Assembly: GCF_000717185.1 (NCBI RefSeq)
Contig: NZ_JNYE01000007.1
Span: 43,791-107,790, forward strand
Direction: 5' to 3'
DNA: 64,000 bases
DNA from: Kitasatospora phosalacinea
GTDB taxonomy: Bacteria; Actinomycetota; Actinomycetes; Streptomycetales; Streptomycetaceae
Shown here piece after piece: positions 33,900 to 42,508 of this stretch. Each line of letters opens with the position of its first letter. Positions within the stretch are counted from its first letter, which is position 1. Under the pieces are notes generated by a model, which was given only the letters and a program-made list of their open reading frames with translations, was not told the origin of the DNA and ran no database searches. The position numbers and the translations under genes were made by a program.

Positions 33900-35863
33900 C
33901 GTTCCTCGTCCCCCTGCGGAAGGTCGGCGGCTGCGGTCGCTGCGGAGATGGTGTCGGGCACCGCCGACAGGCCGTCGGCGGGGAGCGGCGCGGTGAGCGC
34001 GGCCACGGCGGTGGAGATCCCGGACAGCGCCGCCCCCAGGTCGCCGCCCGCGGAGCCGGAGGCCGCCGCCATGATGACCTTCAGCGAGCGCAGCAGGGCC
34101 GCCGCGGTGGCCGCCCCGGTGCGCCCGTCCCGGTACGCGGCCAGCAGGTCGCGGACGGCCGGCGAGGCCAGGTTCAGGTACAGCCGGGCCTTGACCGCGC
34201 CGTCGGTGCGCGCGGTGAACGCCCGCGCCAACTGCAGGGCCGCGGACGGGATCCGGGCGTCCGCCCGGTCGTCCTCGATCCGCGCCTTCAGCTCGGCCTC
34301 GCGGTCCGGCACCAGCACCAGCGGCAGCCCGGGCGGGTCGAACCTGGCGGGCACCAGCTGCTCGCCGTCCTCGGCCAGCGCGGCCGCCAGCCAGGCCTGC
34401 TGCTCGGCGGGCAGCGGCACGTCCGGGGCCCGGAACAGCTCCTTGTTGCCGCTCTCGCTGCCCAGTTCGACGATCCGGCAGTCGCGCAGCTGCGCGTAGC
34501 GGCGCAGGAACGGCAGCACCGCGTACCGGTCGCCGCGGGCGATCGGCACCTGCATCGCCCGGTACAGCATCTCCTCGAAGCCGCCGCCGCTGCCCAGCGC
34601 CACGTGCACCGCGCCGGAGCCCGCGGCCCGCAGTGCGCCCGCGGTCAGCTCGCCCTGCGAGGTCGGCACCGGGACGTCGTCGGCGAGCAGCGTGAACAGC
34701 CGGTCGTCGCAGAGCGCCGCGCCCAGCAGGTCCTGCCCGTGCCGGGCCAGGATCCGCCGCCAGGCCGCCGGGTGCAGCCGGGCCGTCTCGTACAGGCCGT
34801 CCACGATCGCGTCGGCCAGCGCCTGCTGGAGCGCCCGGTAGTGCTCGTCGCGCTGCAGGTCCTCCCGGCTGGCGGTGGGGGTGAGCCGGGTCGACTCGAC
34901 CACGCCGCCGATGAAGCCGGCCCAACTGGGCAGCAGGTCACGGGCGTCGTCGGCGAGCAGCATGCCGCGCAGGTACACCGCGAGGTCCCGGTTGTCGCTC
35001 GACCCGTACGTCCCGCCGTCCTGCACCCACAGCAGCCCGACCGCGTCGGTGCGGTCCTCGACGGGCGCCACCGGGAAGGCGGTCAGCGGCTCGAAGCTGC
35101 GGGCGAAGGAGGAGGCGAAGCGCATCCGGTGCTGGTGCACCGGGCCCGGCAGGTCCTGCCGCCAGGGCACCGCCACGTCGTTGACCGGCTGCTCGTCCGC
35201 GCCGACGTACACCGGGATCGGCAGCAGCACGCAGTACCGCGCCAGCACCTCGCGCAGCGCGAACTCGTCCGCCAGGTGCGCGTGTTCGGCCTTCAGCCGC
35301 AGCCGCACCACCGTCCCCGGGCCGGGCCGCGCCGGGGCCGGCTCCACGCTGTACTGCTCGCCGCCCCGGCTGCGGTAGGTGTGCGCGCTCAGCGGCTCGC
35401 GGTGCGAGGCGGTGGTCACGGTCACCTCCTCGGCCACCGAGAACGCGGAGAGGAAGCCCAGCCCGAACGCCCCGATCAGGTCCTGGTTGCCGGTGAGGTC
35501 GCGCAGCATCCGGGTGTAGCCGGTGCCGACGGTCGCCAGGTACGCGTGGATCTCCGGCTCGGTCAGGCCCGCCCCGTTGTCCTCGATCGCCACCGTCCGC
35601 GCCGCCGGGTCCCCGGTGACCCGGATCAGCGGCCGGTACGCCCCCTCCGGGTCCTCCAGCTTCCGCCGGGTGTGCGAGTCGTGGGCGTTCTGCACGAGTT
35701 CGCGCAGCGCCACCAGCGGGGTGGAGTACAGGTGCGTGGCGAGCACTCCCACCAGGCCGCCGAGATCGACCTCCGTGGTGCGGAGATTCGCCGAGTTCTC
35801 GGCCGCGGGGAATTCGGCGCCGCTTCCGTCGGACCCGGAAGCCGGGGGAAGACCATCAGACAT
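33896..35863 (-). CDS. HSP90-family ATPase
   Basis: The 655-residue protein has a GHKL ATPase domain with Glu55, Asn59 and Asp62 in RELVQNAHD, DNGAG at 95-99 and the lid segment GAFGLGFLSAF at 131-141. A middle domain (about 240-410) has YLRGMLLADDARDLLPSW. The C-terminal region is not HtpG-like and has an alpha-helical Ala/Leu-rich end. A distinct HSP90-like group of this size is found in actinobacteria. It lies in a two-gene unit with the TPR protein, which overlaps its stop codon. Confidence 0.88.
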   Translation of the reverse strand: MSDGLPPASGSDGSGAEFPAAENSANLRTTEVDLGGLVGVLATHLYSTPLVALRELVQNAHDSHTRRKLEDPEGAYRPLIRVTGDPAARTVAIEDNGAGLTEPEIHAYLATVGTGYTRMLRDLTGNQDLIGAFGLGFLSAFSVAEEVTVTTASHREPLSAHTYRSRGGEQYSVEPAPARPGPGTVVRLRLKAEHAHLADEFALREVLARYCVLLPIPVYVGADEQPVNDVAVPWRQDLPGPVHQHRMRFASSFARSFEPLTAFPVAPVEDRTDAVGLLWVQDGGTYGSSDNRDLAVYLRGMLLADDARDLLPSWAGFIGGVVESTRLTPTASREDLQRDEHYRALQQALADAIVDGLYETARLHPAAWRRILARHGQDLLGAALCDDRLFTLLADDVPVPTSQGELTAGALRAAGSGAVHVALGSGGGFEEMLYRAMQVPIARGDRYAVLPFLRRYAQLRDCRIVELGSESGNKELFRAPDVPLPAEQQAWLAAALAEDGEQLVPARFDPPGLPLVLVPDREAELKARIEDDRADARIPSAALQLARAFTARTDGAVKARLYLNLASPAVRDLLAAYRDGRTGAATAAALLRSLKVIMAAASGSAGGDLGAALSGISTAVAALTAPLPADGLSAVPDTISAATAAADLPQGDEER

Positions 35864-36192
35864 AAGGCCCCAGTGTGCCAGTACGACAATCGGGCGACCA
35901 CTGTTTTCCGATTTCCCGTTCCTGTCGATCCTCGGTCAAGCGGGCGTTGACGCACAGGGACTCCGAGCGCCCCGCCCGGAACGGCGAAATCCCTTGTCAG
36001 AACGGCGTTCCGGCGGCCTCGGCCGACTCCTGCGCTATTCCGCGGGAGTGACACCTTCGAGCGAACCCGCGTGCCCCGACTGGAACCCGAACGGCCCAGT
36101 GGGCAATGCTGATGACGCGACGTCAGGAACCGGCGCGAACGGGGCGGCCACCCCGCCGCGTCACATTCGCACCAGTTAGCAGGGAGACCACC
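35864..36192. promoter_or_regulatory. Divergent intergenic region, AT-richer than neighbours
   Basis: These 329 bases separate the HSP90 start from the small secreted protein. The part nearest HSP90 (35864-35940) is rich in A and T, as expected for a promoter. A ribosome binding site (GGGAG) lies at 36182-36186, ahead of the GTG at 36193. No other element was recognised. Confidence 0.4.
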
Positions 36193-36510
36193 GTGTCCCG
36201 TATTCGCGCAGTCGCCGTCGTCACCGCCCTCGGGGCCTTCCTCCTCGCCGGCGTCGGCACCGCCGCCGCCGACAACGGCGCCGGTGCCGACCACTCCTCC
36301 GACAGCAGCGTGGTCAGCAACATCGGCTCCGACAACATCGTCGGCTCCGTCCACGGCAACGCCAACGGCACCCAGCAGACCGCGACCGGCTCCGGCGCCG
36401 CCAACCAGAACAACACCCTCGGCGTCACCGGCAACTCCGGCGGCGTCGGCGCCCTGCAGTCCAACGCGAACCTGGCGCACACCGTGTACTACCCCTTCGT
36501 CCTCTACTAG
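36193..36510 (+). CDS. Small secreted Asn/Gly/Ser-rich protein
   Basis: The 105-residue product has a signal peptide (VSRIRAVAVVTALGAFLLAG, cleavage near AAA at about residue 28) and a mature part of about 75 residues, rich in Asn, Gly, Ser, Thr and Val. The mature part has an alternating pattern (SVVSNIGSDNIVGSVHGNAN, then ATGSGAANQNN). It has no Cys and only a few charged residues. The composition resembles chaplin-like or other amyloid-forming surface proteins, but the chaplin and rodlin signatures are absent. I do not assign a function. The GTG has GGGAG 7 bases upstream. Confidence 0.7.
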   Translation: MSRIRAVAVVTALGAFLLAGVGTAAADNGAGADHSSDSSVVSNIGSDNIVGSVHGNANGTQQTATGSGAANQNNTLGVTGNSGGVGALQSNANLAHTVYYPFVLY

Positions 36511-36663
36511 GAGCCCCCGCCGGGAGGCGCACCGACCGGAGCGCGCCCCGCCAGGGGCGCGGGGAACTGCGCGGGCCTCGCCGCACCCGCCGCAAGATCG
36601 CGAGGAACGGGCAACCCACCGCCCACCTGGCGGTCTTGCTGCCGTTCACCCCCCCCCCGCCGT
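36511..36663. repeat. Intergenic stretch with streptomycete-type repeat and C tract
   Basis: CCGCCAGG (36548-36555) pairs with CCTGGCGG (36626-36633), and the left arm continues into CAGGGGCGCGGGGAACTGCG, a word I recognise as a widespread intergenic repeat in streptomycetes. Further on, a run of ten C at about 36649 and a repeated GCCGTTCACCCCCC precede the leftward gene end. It probably includes the transcript ends of both flanking genes. Confidence 0.55.
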
Positions 36664-37764
36664 TCACCCCCCGCCGCCGAGCGCCGCGGCCGCGTAAGCC
36701 GCCACCGCCGAAGGCCCCCGCGCTCCGCTGCGGGCGGTGTCGATCGCGACGGCGACCATCGCGTGGACGCGCACCCGGGTCTCCGCCGACGGTTCGCCCG
36801 GCGTCGAAGCGTGCGCGCACCAGGCGCGGAGGAACTCGCGGCGGAAGTCGACCGCGGCGCGGCGCCCGCCCGGGGCGAGGCGCTCGGTCTCGGAGAGCAT
36901 CACGCCGAGGTAGTCGCGCTCCCGCCAGGCGAATTCGGCGAAGGCCGCCACCGGTGCGGGGCCCGCCGCGAGGGCGGGCAGGACCTCGTGGCGCAGTCGT
37001 TCCCGGCCGCGGTCGAGGACGGCGGCGAGCAGTGCGGACTTCGTCCCGAAGTGCTTGTAGACGCTGGGCCCGGCGATGCCGACGGCCGCGCCGAGCTGCT
37101 CCATCGAGACGTTGTCGAAGCCGCGCCGGTGGAACAGCCGGGTCGCCGCCGCGATCAGCGCGTCCCGGCGCCCCGCCCCCGTCGGCACCGCCCCCGTCGG
37201 CACCGGCCCCTCCGGCACCGGCCGCACGGGCGCTGTCGGCTCGTCGAACTCCCGTACGGCCAGCAGGCGTTCGCGCATGCCGCCGAGCAGTTCCAGGTAC
37301 CGCCGCCGGGGCAGGACCACGCCGTGGTGGCTCAGGCTGCCGTAGGCGGAGAGCACCGCCCACCGGGCCGACTCGCCCTGCCCGCCCGCGGACTGCCGGA
37401 CGGCTGCCCGCAACTGCCGTCGCAGCACGGCCCGTTGCCCGGGCGGGAGCAGTCGCGCGTCGCGCTGCCAGAGCGTCCCGAACTCCCGTCGTTCCAGGGC
37501 GACTTCGGCGAGTTCGGCGGCCCCGCCGGAGGCCGTCGCCGCGCAGACCGCGTGCAGGCCGGACTCGACGGCGCGCAGCAGGAGTTCGGGCTTGCTGCGG
37601 AAGTGCCGGTAGAGCGCGGGGGCGGTGATGCCGACCTCGGCGGCGATCTCGGCCATCGAGACCCGGTGGTAGCCGTCGCGGTGGAAGCGGGCGGCCGCGA
37701 CGGCGAGGATCCGGGCCCGCCGCCCGGGCGGCCTGCGCACCACCGCCGGACGCCGCTCCACCAC
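36664..37764 (-). CDS. Double-HTH TetR-family regulator
   Basis: The 366-residue protein contains two complete TetR HTH modules. The first is at about 14-60 (ILAVAAARFHRDGYHRVSM and ITAPALYRHFRSKPELL) and the second at about 196-245 (ALIAAATRLFHRRGFDNVSM and GPSVYKHFGTKSALL), each followed by a helical ligand domain. Tandem TetR proteins are known in actinobacteria, often controlling fatty-acid or steroid catabolism. The gene is divergent from an acyl-CoA dehydrogenase, so acyl-CoA ligands are likely. The second C-terminal domain is short. Confidence 0.88.
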   Translation of the reverse strand: MVERRPAVVRRPPGRRARILAVAAARFHRDGYHRVSMAEIAAEVGITAPALYRHFRSKPELLLRAVESGLHAVCAATASGGAAELAEVALERREFGTLWQRDARLLPPGQRAVLRRQLRAAVRQSAGGQGESARWAVLSAYGSLSHHGVVLPRRRYLELLGGMRERLLAVREFDEPTAPVRPVPEGPVPTGAVPTGAGRRDALIAAATRLFHRRGFDNVSMEQLGAAVGIAGPSVYKHFGTKSALLAAVLDRGRERLRHEVLPALAAGPAPVAAFAEFAWRERDYLGVMLSETERLAPGGRRAAVDFRREFLRAWCAHASTPGEPSAETRVRVHAMVAVAIDTARSGARGPSAVAAYAAAALGGGG

Positions 37765-37955
37765 CGCCCTCCCCTCCCCCGGACGCCCTTCCCGGCCGCC
37801 CCTCCCGCACCTCGCGACCAGGCTAGCAACGGTTCACTTAACCCCCGCCGAGGCCCGTCGCCACCCGTCGACGGGCCTGCCGCCCGCCCTGGACACCGGA
37901 AGCTACCGGCGATTAACTTGACTGCGCGATCAGCTGCAGCCGAAGGGAGCGCACC
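37765..37955. promoter_or_regulatory. Divergent promoter of double-TetR and acyl-CoA dehydrogenase
   Basis: This 191-base region holds a 9-bp inverted repeat GGCCCGTCG-N8-CGACGGGCC at 37852-37877. Two AT-rich words, CGGTTCACTTAACC (37830-37843) and GCGATTAACTTGAC (37910-37923), are the only such words here. They are the probable operators or promoter boxes for the two genes. Confidence 0.55.
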
Positions 37956-39113
37956 GTGCGCCGCACCGTGTACAACGAGGACCACGAGGCGTTCCGGGAG
38001 ACCATCCGGGACTTCATCGCCAACGAGGTCGTCCCGGTCTACGAGAGCTGGGAGGAGGCCGGCCACCCGCCGCGCGACTTCTACCGCAAGCTCGGCGAGC
38101 TCGGCGTGTTCGGCATCGAGGTCCCGGAGGAGTACGGCGGCGCGGGCGAGACCGGCTTCAAGTACCAGGCGGTGATCTACGAGGAGACCGCCCGCGCGGG
38201 CGTCACCTTCGGCTCCTCGGGCGTGCACACCGGCCTGGTGCTGCCGTACCTGATGGAGTACGCCAACGAGGAGCAGAAGCAGCGCTGGCTGCCGGGCTTC
38301 GTCTCGGGCGAGGTCATGACGGCGATCGCGATGACCGAGCCGGGCGCGGGCTCCGACCTGGCGGGCATCGCCACCACGGCGAAGCTCTCCGCGGACGGCA
38401 CCCACTACGTCCTCAACGGCGCGAAGACCTTCATCACCGGCGGCGTGCTGGCCGACCTGGTGCTGGTGGTCTGCCGCACCGCCCCGTACGACCCGGCGGA
38501 CCGCCGCGCGGGCCTGTCCATCCTGTGCGTGGACACCGCGTCCGAGGGCTACTCGGTCGGCCGCAAGCTGCAGAAGATCGGCCTGCGCACCTCGGACACC
38601 GCGGAGCTGTCCTTCAGCGACGTCAGGGTGCCGGTGGAGAACCTGCTCGGCGAGGAGGGTAAGGCGTTCTCCTACCTGACCCACAACCTGGTGCAGGAAC
38701 GCCTGGCGATCGCGGTCGGCGCGTACGCCTCGGCGGCCGCGGCGGTGCAGTTCGCGGTGAAGTACGTCAAGGACCGCAAGGTGTTCGGCAAGGCCGTCGC
38801 CGAGTTCCAGAACACCAAGTTCTCGCTGGCCGACTGCCAGGCCCAGGTGCTCGCCCAGCAGGCGATGGTCGACCAGGCGCTGGAGCTCTACCAGAACGGC
38901 GAGCTGACGGTGGCGGACGCCGCCGCGGCCAAGCTGTTCTGCACCGAGTCGGCCTCCGAGGTGATCGACAGGTGCCTGCAGCTGCACGGCGGCTACGGCT
39001 ACATCCTGGAGTACCCGATCGCCCGCCTCTACACCGACAACCGGGTGTTCCGGATCTACGGCGGCACCAGCGAGGTCATGCGGACGATCATCGCCAAGTC
39101 GCTCGGCCTGTAG
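37956..39113 (+). CDS. Acyl-CoA dehydrogenase (long-chain/isovaleryl type)
   Basis: This 385-residue flavoenzyme removes two hydrogens at the alpha-beta position of an acyl-CoA, passing electrons via FAD to ETF. It has the signatures AMTEPGAGSDLAG (about 127), GAKTFITGG (about 155) and RIYGGTSEVM near the end. Because Gly replaces the classic catalytic Glu in IYEGT, the base is probably the Glu in VQERLAIA (about 248), the place used by long-chain and isovaleryl-CoA dehydrogenases. It has AGGGAG before the GTG start. Regulation by the divergent double-TetR protein is likely. Confidence 0.93.
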   Translation: MRRTVYNEDHEAFRETIRDFIANEVVPVYESWEEAGHPPRDFYRKLGELGVFGIEVPEEYGGAGETGFKYQAVIYEETARAGVTFGSSGVHTGLVLPYLMEYANEEQKQRWLPGFVSGEVMTAIAMTEPGAGSDLAGIATTAKLSADGTHYVLNGAKTFITGGVLADLVLVVCRTAPYDPADRRAGLSILCVDTASEGYSVGRKLQKIGLRTSDTAELSFSDVRVPVENLLGEEGKAFSYLTHNLVQERLAIAVGAYASAAAAVQFAVKYVKDRKVFGKAVAEFQNTKFSLADCQAQVLAQQAMVDQALELYQNGELTVADAAAAKLFCTESASEVIDRCLQLHGGYGYILEYPIARLYTDNRVFRIYGGTSEVMRTIIAKSLGL

Positions 39114-39209
39114 CCCCGCGCGGCCACCGTCCACGGCCGCCGGGCTTAGCCACTGGACGCGGTCGCCGGGCGTAGCCACCGGGCGTAGAGCCGCCGGACG
39201 CGGACGTGG

Positions 39210-39244
39210 CGGAGGCGGGCACCCCCACCGGGTGCCCGCCTCCG
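39210..39244 (+). terminator. Hairpin terminator after the acyl-CoA dehydrogenase
   Basis: A perfect 15-bp stem (CGGAGGCGGGCACCC and its complement) with a CCACC loop lies between the acyl-CoA dehydrogenase (stop 39113) and the opposing small membrane protein gene (stop 39267). It would end both. Confidence 0.85.
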
Positions 39245-39266
39245 TGCCGTCCCGCCGTTCCTCCGC

Positions 39267-39527
39267 TCAGTTGACGCTGGTGCGCCACGCCTCCAGTCCG
39301 GCCGCCGAGGCGGCCCTCGCCTGGTGCAGGGTGCGCTGCGCCAGTTCGCTGGGCGGGGTCTCCAGGGACTGGATCCAGCCCCGGCCCGCGTTCGCCAGGG
39401 CGGCGCAGACCAGCGCCGTACCGGTCAGTCCGACGACGGCGCCGAGCCCGGTAAGGGCTGCGCCGGCAGTGAGCATGCCGCGGTTCACCTGGAAACCGCC
39501 GAAGGTGATTTTCTGATTGGTCGCCAT
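39267..39527 (-). CDS. Small conserved membrane protein
   Basis: The 86-residue protein has MATNQKITFGGFQVNRGM at the start, one or two membrane helices (about 18-48) and a cytoplasmic amphipathic C-terminus (WIQSLETPPSELAQRTLHQAR). Proteins with this ending are common in streptomycetes but have no known function. GGTGG precedes the ATG by about 6 bases. It is divergent from the cupin gene. Confidence 0.7.
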   Translation of the reverse strand: MATNQKITFGGFQVNRGMLTAGAALTGLGAVVGLTGTALVCAALANAGRGWIQSLETPPSELAQRTLHQARAASAAGLEAWRTSVN

Positions 39528-39690
39528 AGGGCCACCTTCGGGCGGCGGCGGCCGACCCGCACGCCGAGCGGCCCACTCCTTAACCCCTGCGCGTGATCCA
39601 GCGCGCGACACGCGCGGGGCGCGGCCTAGGGTCGGCCGCGGGCCCGGTCGGCGGGTCCGGTGGTGCGGGGGCCCGACGGAGGAGAACGCG

Positions 39691-40026
39691 ATGACCGAGC
39701 AGCCGACCCGGATCGACCTGAACGCCCTGGCCGAGGAGCACGCCGCCAAGGCCGCCGCCAGCCCGCACGGCCGCAGCGCCCACCTGCTGCTGCACGACGG
39801 CGTCCTGCGGCAGACCGTGATCGCCCTGCGGGCGGGGGCGGTGCTGGACGAGCACAACGCCCCGGTCGCCGCCAGCCTGCAGGTGCTGCGCGGCCGGGTC
39901 GCGCTGACCGTCGAGGGCCGCCGCCAGGAGGCGGGGCCGGGCGAGCTGCACTCCGTCCCGCAGGAGCGGCACGGCCTGCTCGCCCACACCGACGCGGTGG
40001 TGCTGCTCACGGCCGTCACCACCTGA
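39691..40026 (+). CDS. Cupin-fold protein
   Basis: The 111-residue protein has the small cupin pattern: VIALRAGAVLDEHNAPVAAS and LQVLRGRVALTVEG form the first strands, and PGELHSVPQERHGLLA is the second motif with a His. It lacks the full set of metal-binding His/Glu of classical cupins (motif 1 has DEHN with one His), so metal binding is uncertain. It has a strong GGAGGAGA ribosome binding site. It lies alone, facing the small membrane protein and converging with a TetR gene. Confidence 0.85.
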   Translation: MTEQPTRIDLNALAEEHAAKAAASPHGRSAHLLLHDGVLRQTVIALRAGAVLDEHNAPVAASLQVLRGRVALTVEGRRQEAGPGELHSVPQERHGLLAHTDAVVLLTAVTT

Positions 40027-40064
40027 CGCCCGCGCCGCACCGCACCCCGGCGCGCGGTCCCCGT

Positions 40065-40748
40065 TCAGCCCTTCGCGCCGCCCGAAGCCCTGCCCGAAGC
40101 GCCGACCGAAGCTCCGCCCGCCGCACCGCCCGCCGCACCGACCGCCGCACCGCTCGAAGCGCCGACCGGCACGCCGCCCAGCACGTCGCCGCAGACCAGG
40201 GACAGCCCGCGCAGGTACTCCTCGCCGCTGGGCGCCAGTTCGGGTTTGATCAGCCACTGGGCGGCCTGCCCCAGCAGCAGCGACTGGTAGAAGACGCCGC
40301 GGGCCAGGTCCTCCGGGGTGTCCTCCTCCTCGGCCTTGCCGTGGAACAGCGCGGCCAGGCCGAGCCGGCCCGCCTTCTGCGCCTCGGCCAGCCGCTCGGC
40401 CAGCCCCGGCAGGCTGTCGAGCTGCCCGAGGATCTCGAACTGCACCGTCCACAGCCCCCGGCGCTCGGCGAAGCTGTCGCGCACCGCGTCCCAGGCCCGG
40501 ACGAAGCGCTCCTGCGGGTCGTCGACCTCCGCGGCGGCGGCCAGCGCCTCGCCGATCGTGTCGCCCCAGCTGCCCATCGCCTCCACCAGGGCCTCCACCA
40601 GCAGGGCGTCCTTGGAGCCGTAGTGGTAGCCGATCGCGGCCAGGCTGACGCCCGCGCCCGAGGCGATGTCCCGGGCCGTGGTGCGCCCGTAGCCCTTCTC
40701 CTGCAGGCAGCGGGAGGCACTGGCCAGAAGGTCTTCGCGGTTTCCCAT
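40065..40748 (-). CDS. TetR-family transcriptional regulator
   Basis: The 227-residue protein has a TetR HTH at about 4-50 (LLASASRCLQEKGYGRTTARDI and SLAAIGYHYGSKDALL) and an all-helical ligand domain. Its C-terminal 35 residues are a low-complexity Ala/Gly/Ser segment (GASSGAAVGAAGGAAGGASV) not typical of the family. It faces a DHA2-type MFS gene with an intergenic region full of related palindromes, so it probably represses both. The inducer would be an exported compound. Confidence 0.9.
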   Translation of the reverse strand: MGNREDLLASASRCLQEKGYGRTTARDIASGAGVSLAAIGYHYGSKDALLVEALVEAMGSWGDTIGEALAAAAEVDDPQERFVRAWDAVRDSFAERRGLWTVQFEILGQLDSLPGLAERLAEAQKAGRLGLAALFHGKAEEEDTPEDLARGVFYQSLLLGQAAQWLIKPELAPSGEEYLRGLSLVCGDVLGGVPVGASSGAAVGAAGGAAGGASVGASGRASGGAKG

Positions 40749-40767
40749 GCACCCGATCGTATCGCGT

Positions 40768-40785
40768 CCAAGACGAATGTCTTGG
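40768..40785. promoter_or_regulatory. Operator palindrome between TetR and MFS genes
   Basis: CCAAGACGAATGTCTTGG is a perfect 7-bp inverted repeat with a GAAT spacer. Related AGACG-containing words (for example AGACGCTTGT and AGACGCTCGT) recur up to 40850, on both sides of possible start points of the MFS gene. This suits binding by the divergent TetR protein. Confidence 0.75.
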
Positions 40786-40857
40786 TCAAACGTCTGGAAC
40801 GAATGACTTAGACGCTTGTACTAGACAGATGTGCAAGACGCTCGTACAGTCATCGTC

Positions 40858-42402
40858 ATGACCACCGACCACGGGCCCGTGGGCCGCCGGGCCTGGCTCG
40901 GCCTCGCCCTCCTCCTGCTGCCGACCCTCGTCCTCGCCATGGACATGGGCGTGCTCTTCTTCGCCGTCCCCTTCATCGCCACCGACCTCCACCCCAGCGG
41001 CACCCAGCAGCTGTGGATCATGGACATGTACACGTTCCTGCTGGCCGGGATGCTGATCCCGATGGGCGCCCTGGGCGACCGGATCGGCCGGCGCAAGCTG
41101 CTGATCGCGGGCACCGCCGCCTTCGCGGGCGCCTCGCTGGTCGCCGCCTGGGCGGACGGGGCGAACCAGCTCATCGCCGCCCGCGCCCTGCTGGGCCTCG
41201 CGGGGGCGGTCTTCGGGCCCTCCACGCTGGCCCTGATCCGCAACATGTTCCCCGACCCCAAGCAGCGGCAGGGCGCGATCGGCGCCTGGAGCGGCGTGAT
41301 GATGGCGGGCGCCACCCTCGGCCCGGTGCTCGGCGGCGTGCTGCTCAACCACTTCTGGTGGGGATCGGTCTTCCTGATCGCGATCCCGGTGATGCTGCTG
41401 GTGATGGTCGCCGCGCCGTTCCTGCTCCCCGAGTACCGCGCCCCGCAGGAGGGCCGCTTCGACCTGCTCGGCGCCGCGCTCTCGATCGCCACCGTGCTGC
41501 CGGTCGTCTACGGCATCAAGGACCTCGCGGTGGACGGCTGGAACCTGCAGCCCGCCCTGGTGCTCGCCGCCGGGATCGCGGTCGGCGTCGCCCTGGTGCA
41601 CCGGCTGCGGACCGCCGCGAACCCGCTGATCGACATCACCCTGTTCCGGATCCGCACCTACACCGGCGCGATCACCGTCAACACCATCGCGATGTTCGCG
41701 ATGATGGGCTTCACCCTCTTCACCTCCCAGTACCTGCAGCTGGTCAAGGGCTACAGCCCGCTGTCCGCCTCGCTCTGGTCCCTGCTGCCGAGCATCGGCG
41801 TCGGCGCGGCCGTCGGCGGCTTCGGCGCCCTGGCCGGCAAGGTGCGCCCGGCGGTCCTGCTGGTCGCCGGGTTCCTGGCCAGCGCCGCCGGGTTCGTCGC
41901 GATGGCCTTCGTCGACCCGGGCTCCTCGCTCGCCCTCCCGCTGGTCGCCGCCGGTGTGATCGCCGCCGGTTCGGTCGGCACCGTCAGCATCACCGGCGAG
42001 ATGGTGCTCTCCGCCGCCCCCGCCGAGCGGGCCGGCGCGGCCGGCGCCACCTCCGAGACCGCCCAGGAGCTCGGCAGCTCGCTCGGCATCGCCGTCCTCG
42101 GCGCGGCCGGTGCGGCGGTCTACCGGTCGCAGATGGACGACTCCGCCCCCGAGGCGGCCCGCGACACCCTCGGCGGGGCCGTCACCACCGCCGCCCACCT
42201 GTCCGGCGACGCCGCGGACCAGCTGCTGACCGGCGCCCGCAACGCCTTCGCCGACGGGATGCACGTCGCCGCGGTGGTCGGCGTGGTGGTCATGCTGGGC
42301 GCCGCCCTGGCCGCCCACCTGCTGATGCGCCACCTGCCCGCGTCGAGCGCCCCGGCCCCGGAGCCGGAGCCGGAGCAGCCCGAGGGCGCGCTCGTCGCGT
42401 AG
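40858..42402 (+). CDS. DHA2-family MFS drug exporter (14 TM)
   Basis: The 514-residue protein has the 14-helix plan of DHA2 exporters, with MDMGVLFFAVPFIATDL in helix 1, GALGDRIGRRKLL as the loop 2-3 motif and GAWSGVMMAGATLGPVLGG (motif C) in helix 5. The C-terminal tail is Pro/Glu-rich. It probably pumps out a small toxic molecule using the proton gradient. The ATG at 40858 is favoured over the GTG at 40831, which would put the operator-like repeats inside the gene. It is probably regulated by the divergent TetR protein. Confidence 0.92.
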   Translation: MTTDHGPVGRRAWLGLALLLLPTLVLAMDMGVLFFAVPFIATDLHPSGTQQLWIMDMYTFLLAGMLIPMGALGDRIGRRKLLIAGTAAFAGASLVAAWADGANQLIAARALLGLAGAVFGPSTLALIRNMFPDPKQRQGAIGAWSGVMMAGATLGPVLGGVLLNHFWWGSVFLIAIPVMLLVMVAAPFLLPEYRAPQEGRFDLLGAALSIATVLPVVYGIKDLAVDGWNLQPALVLAAGIAVGVALVHRLRTAANPLIDITLFRIRTYTGAITVNTIAMFAMMGFTLFTSQYLQLVKGYSPLSASLWSLLPSIGVGAAVGGFGALAGKVRPAVLLVAGFLASAAGFVAMAFVDPGSSLALPLVAAGVIAAGSVGTVSITGEMVLSAAPAERAGAAGATSETAQELGSSLGIAVLGAAGAAVYRSQMDDSAPEAARDTLGGAVTTAAHLSGDAADQLLTGARNAFADGMHVAAVVGVVVMLGAALAAHLLMRHLPASSAPAPEPEPEQPEGALVA

Positions 42403-42429
42403 GCCGGGAGCGGCGGGAAGGAAGGGCGG

Positions 42430-42462
42430 GGAACCCGCGGGGGCACGACCCCCGCGGGTTCC
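42430..42462 (+). terminator. Hairpin terminator after the MFS gene
   Basis: A perfect 14-bp stem (GGAACCCGCGGGGG and its complement) with a CACGA loop lies about 28 bases after the MFS stop and 47 bases before the DUF202 gene. It marks the end of the exporter transcript. Confidence 0.85.
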
Positions 42463-42508
42463 GCGCTTCCGCCCTGCGGGCCGCCCGCTCGCGGCCTAGG
42501 GTCGCCCT

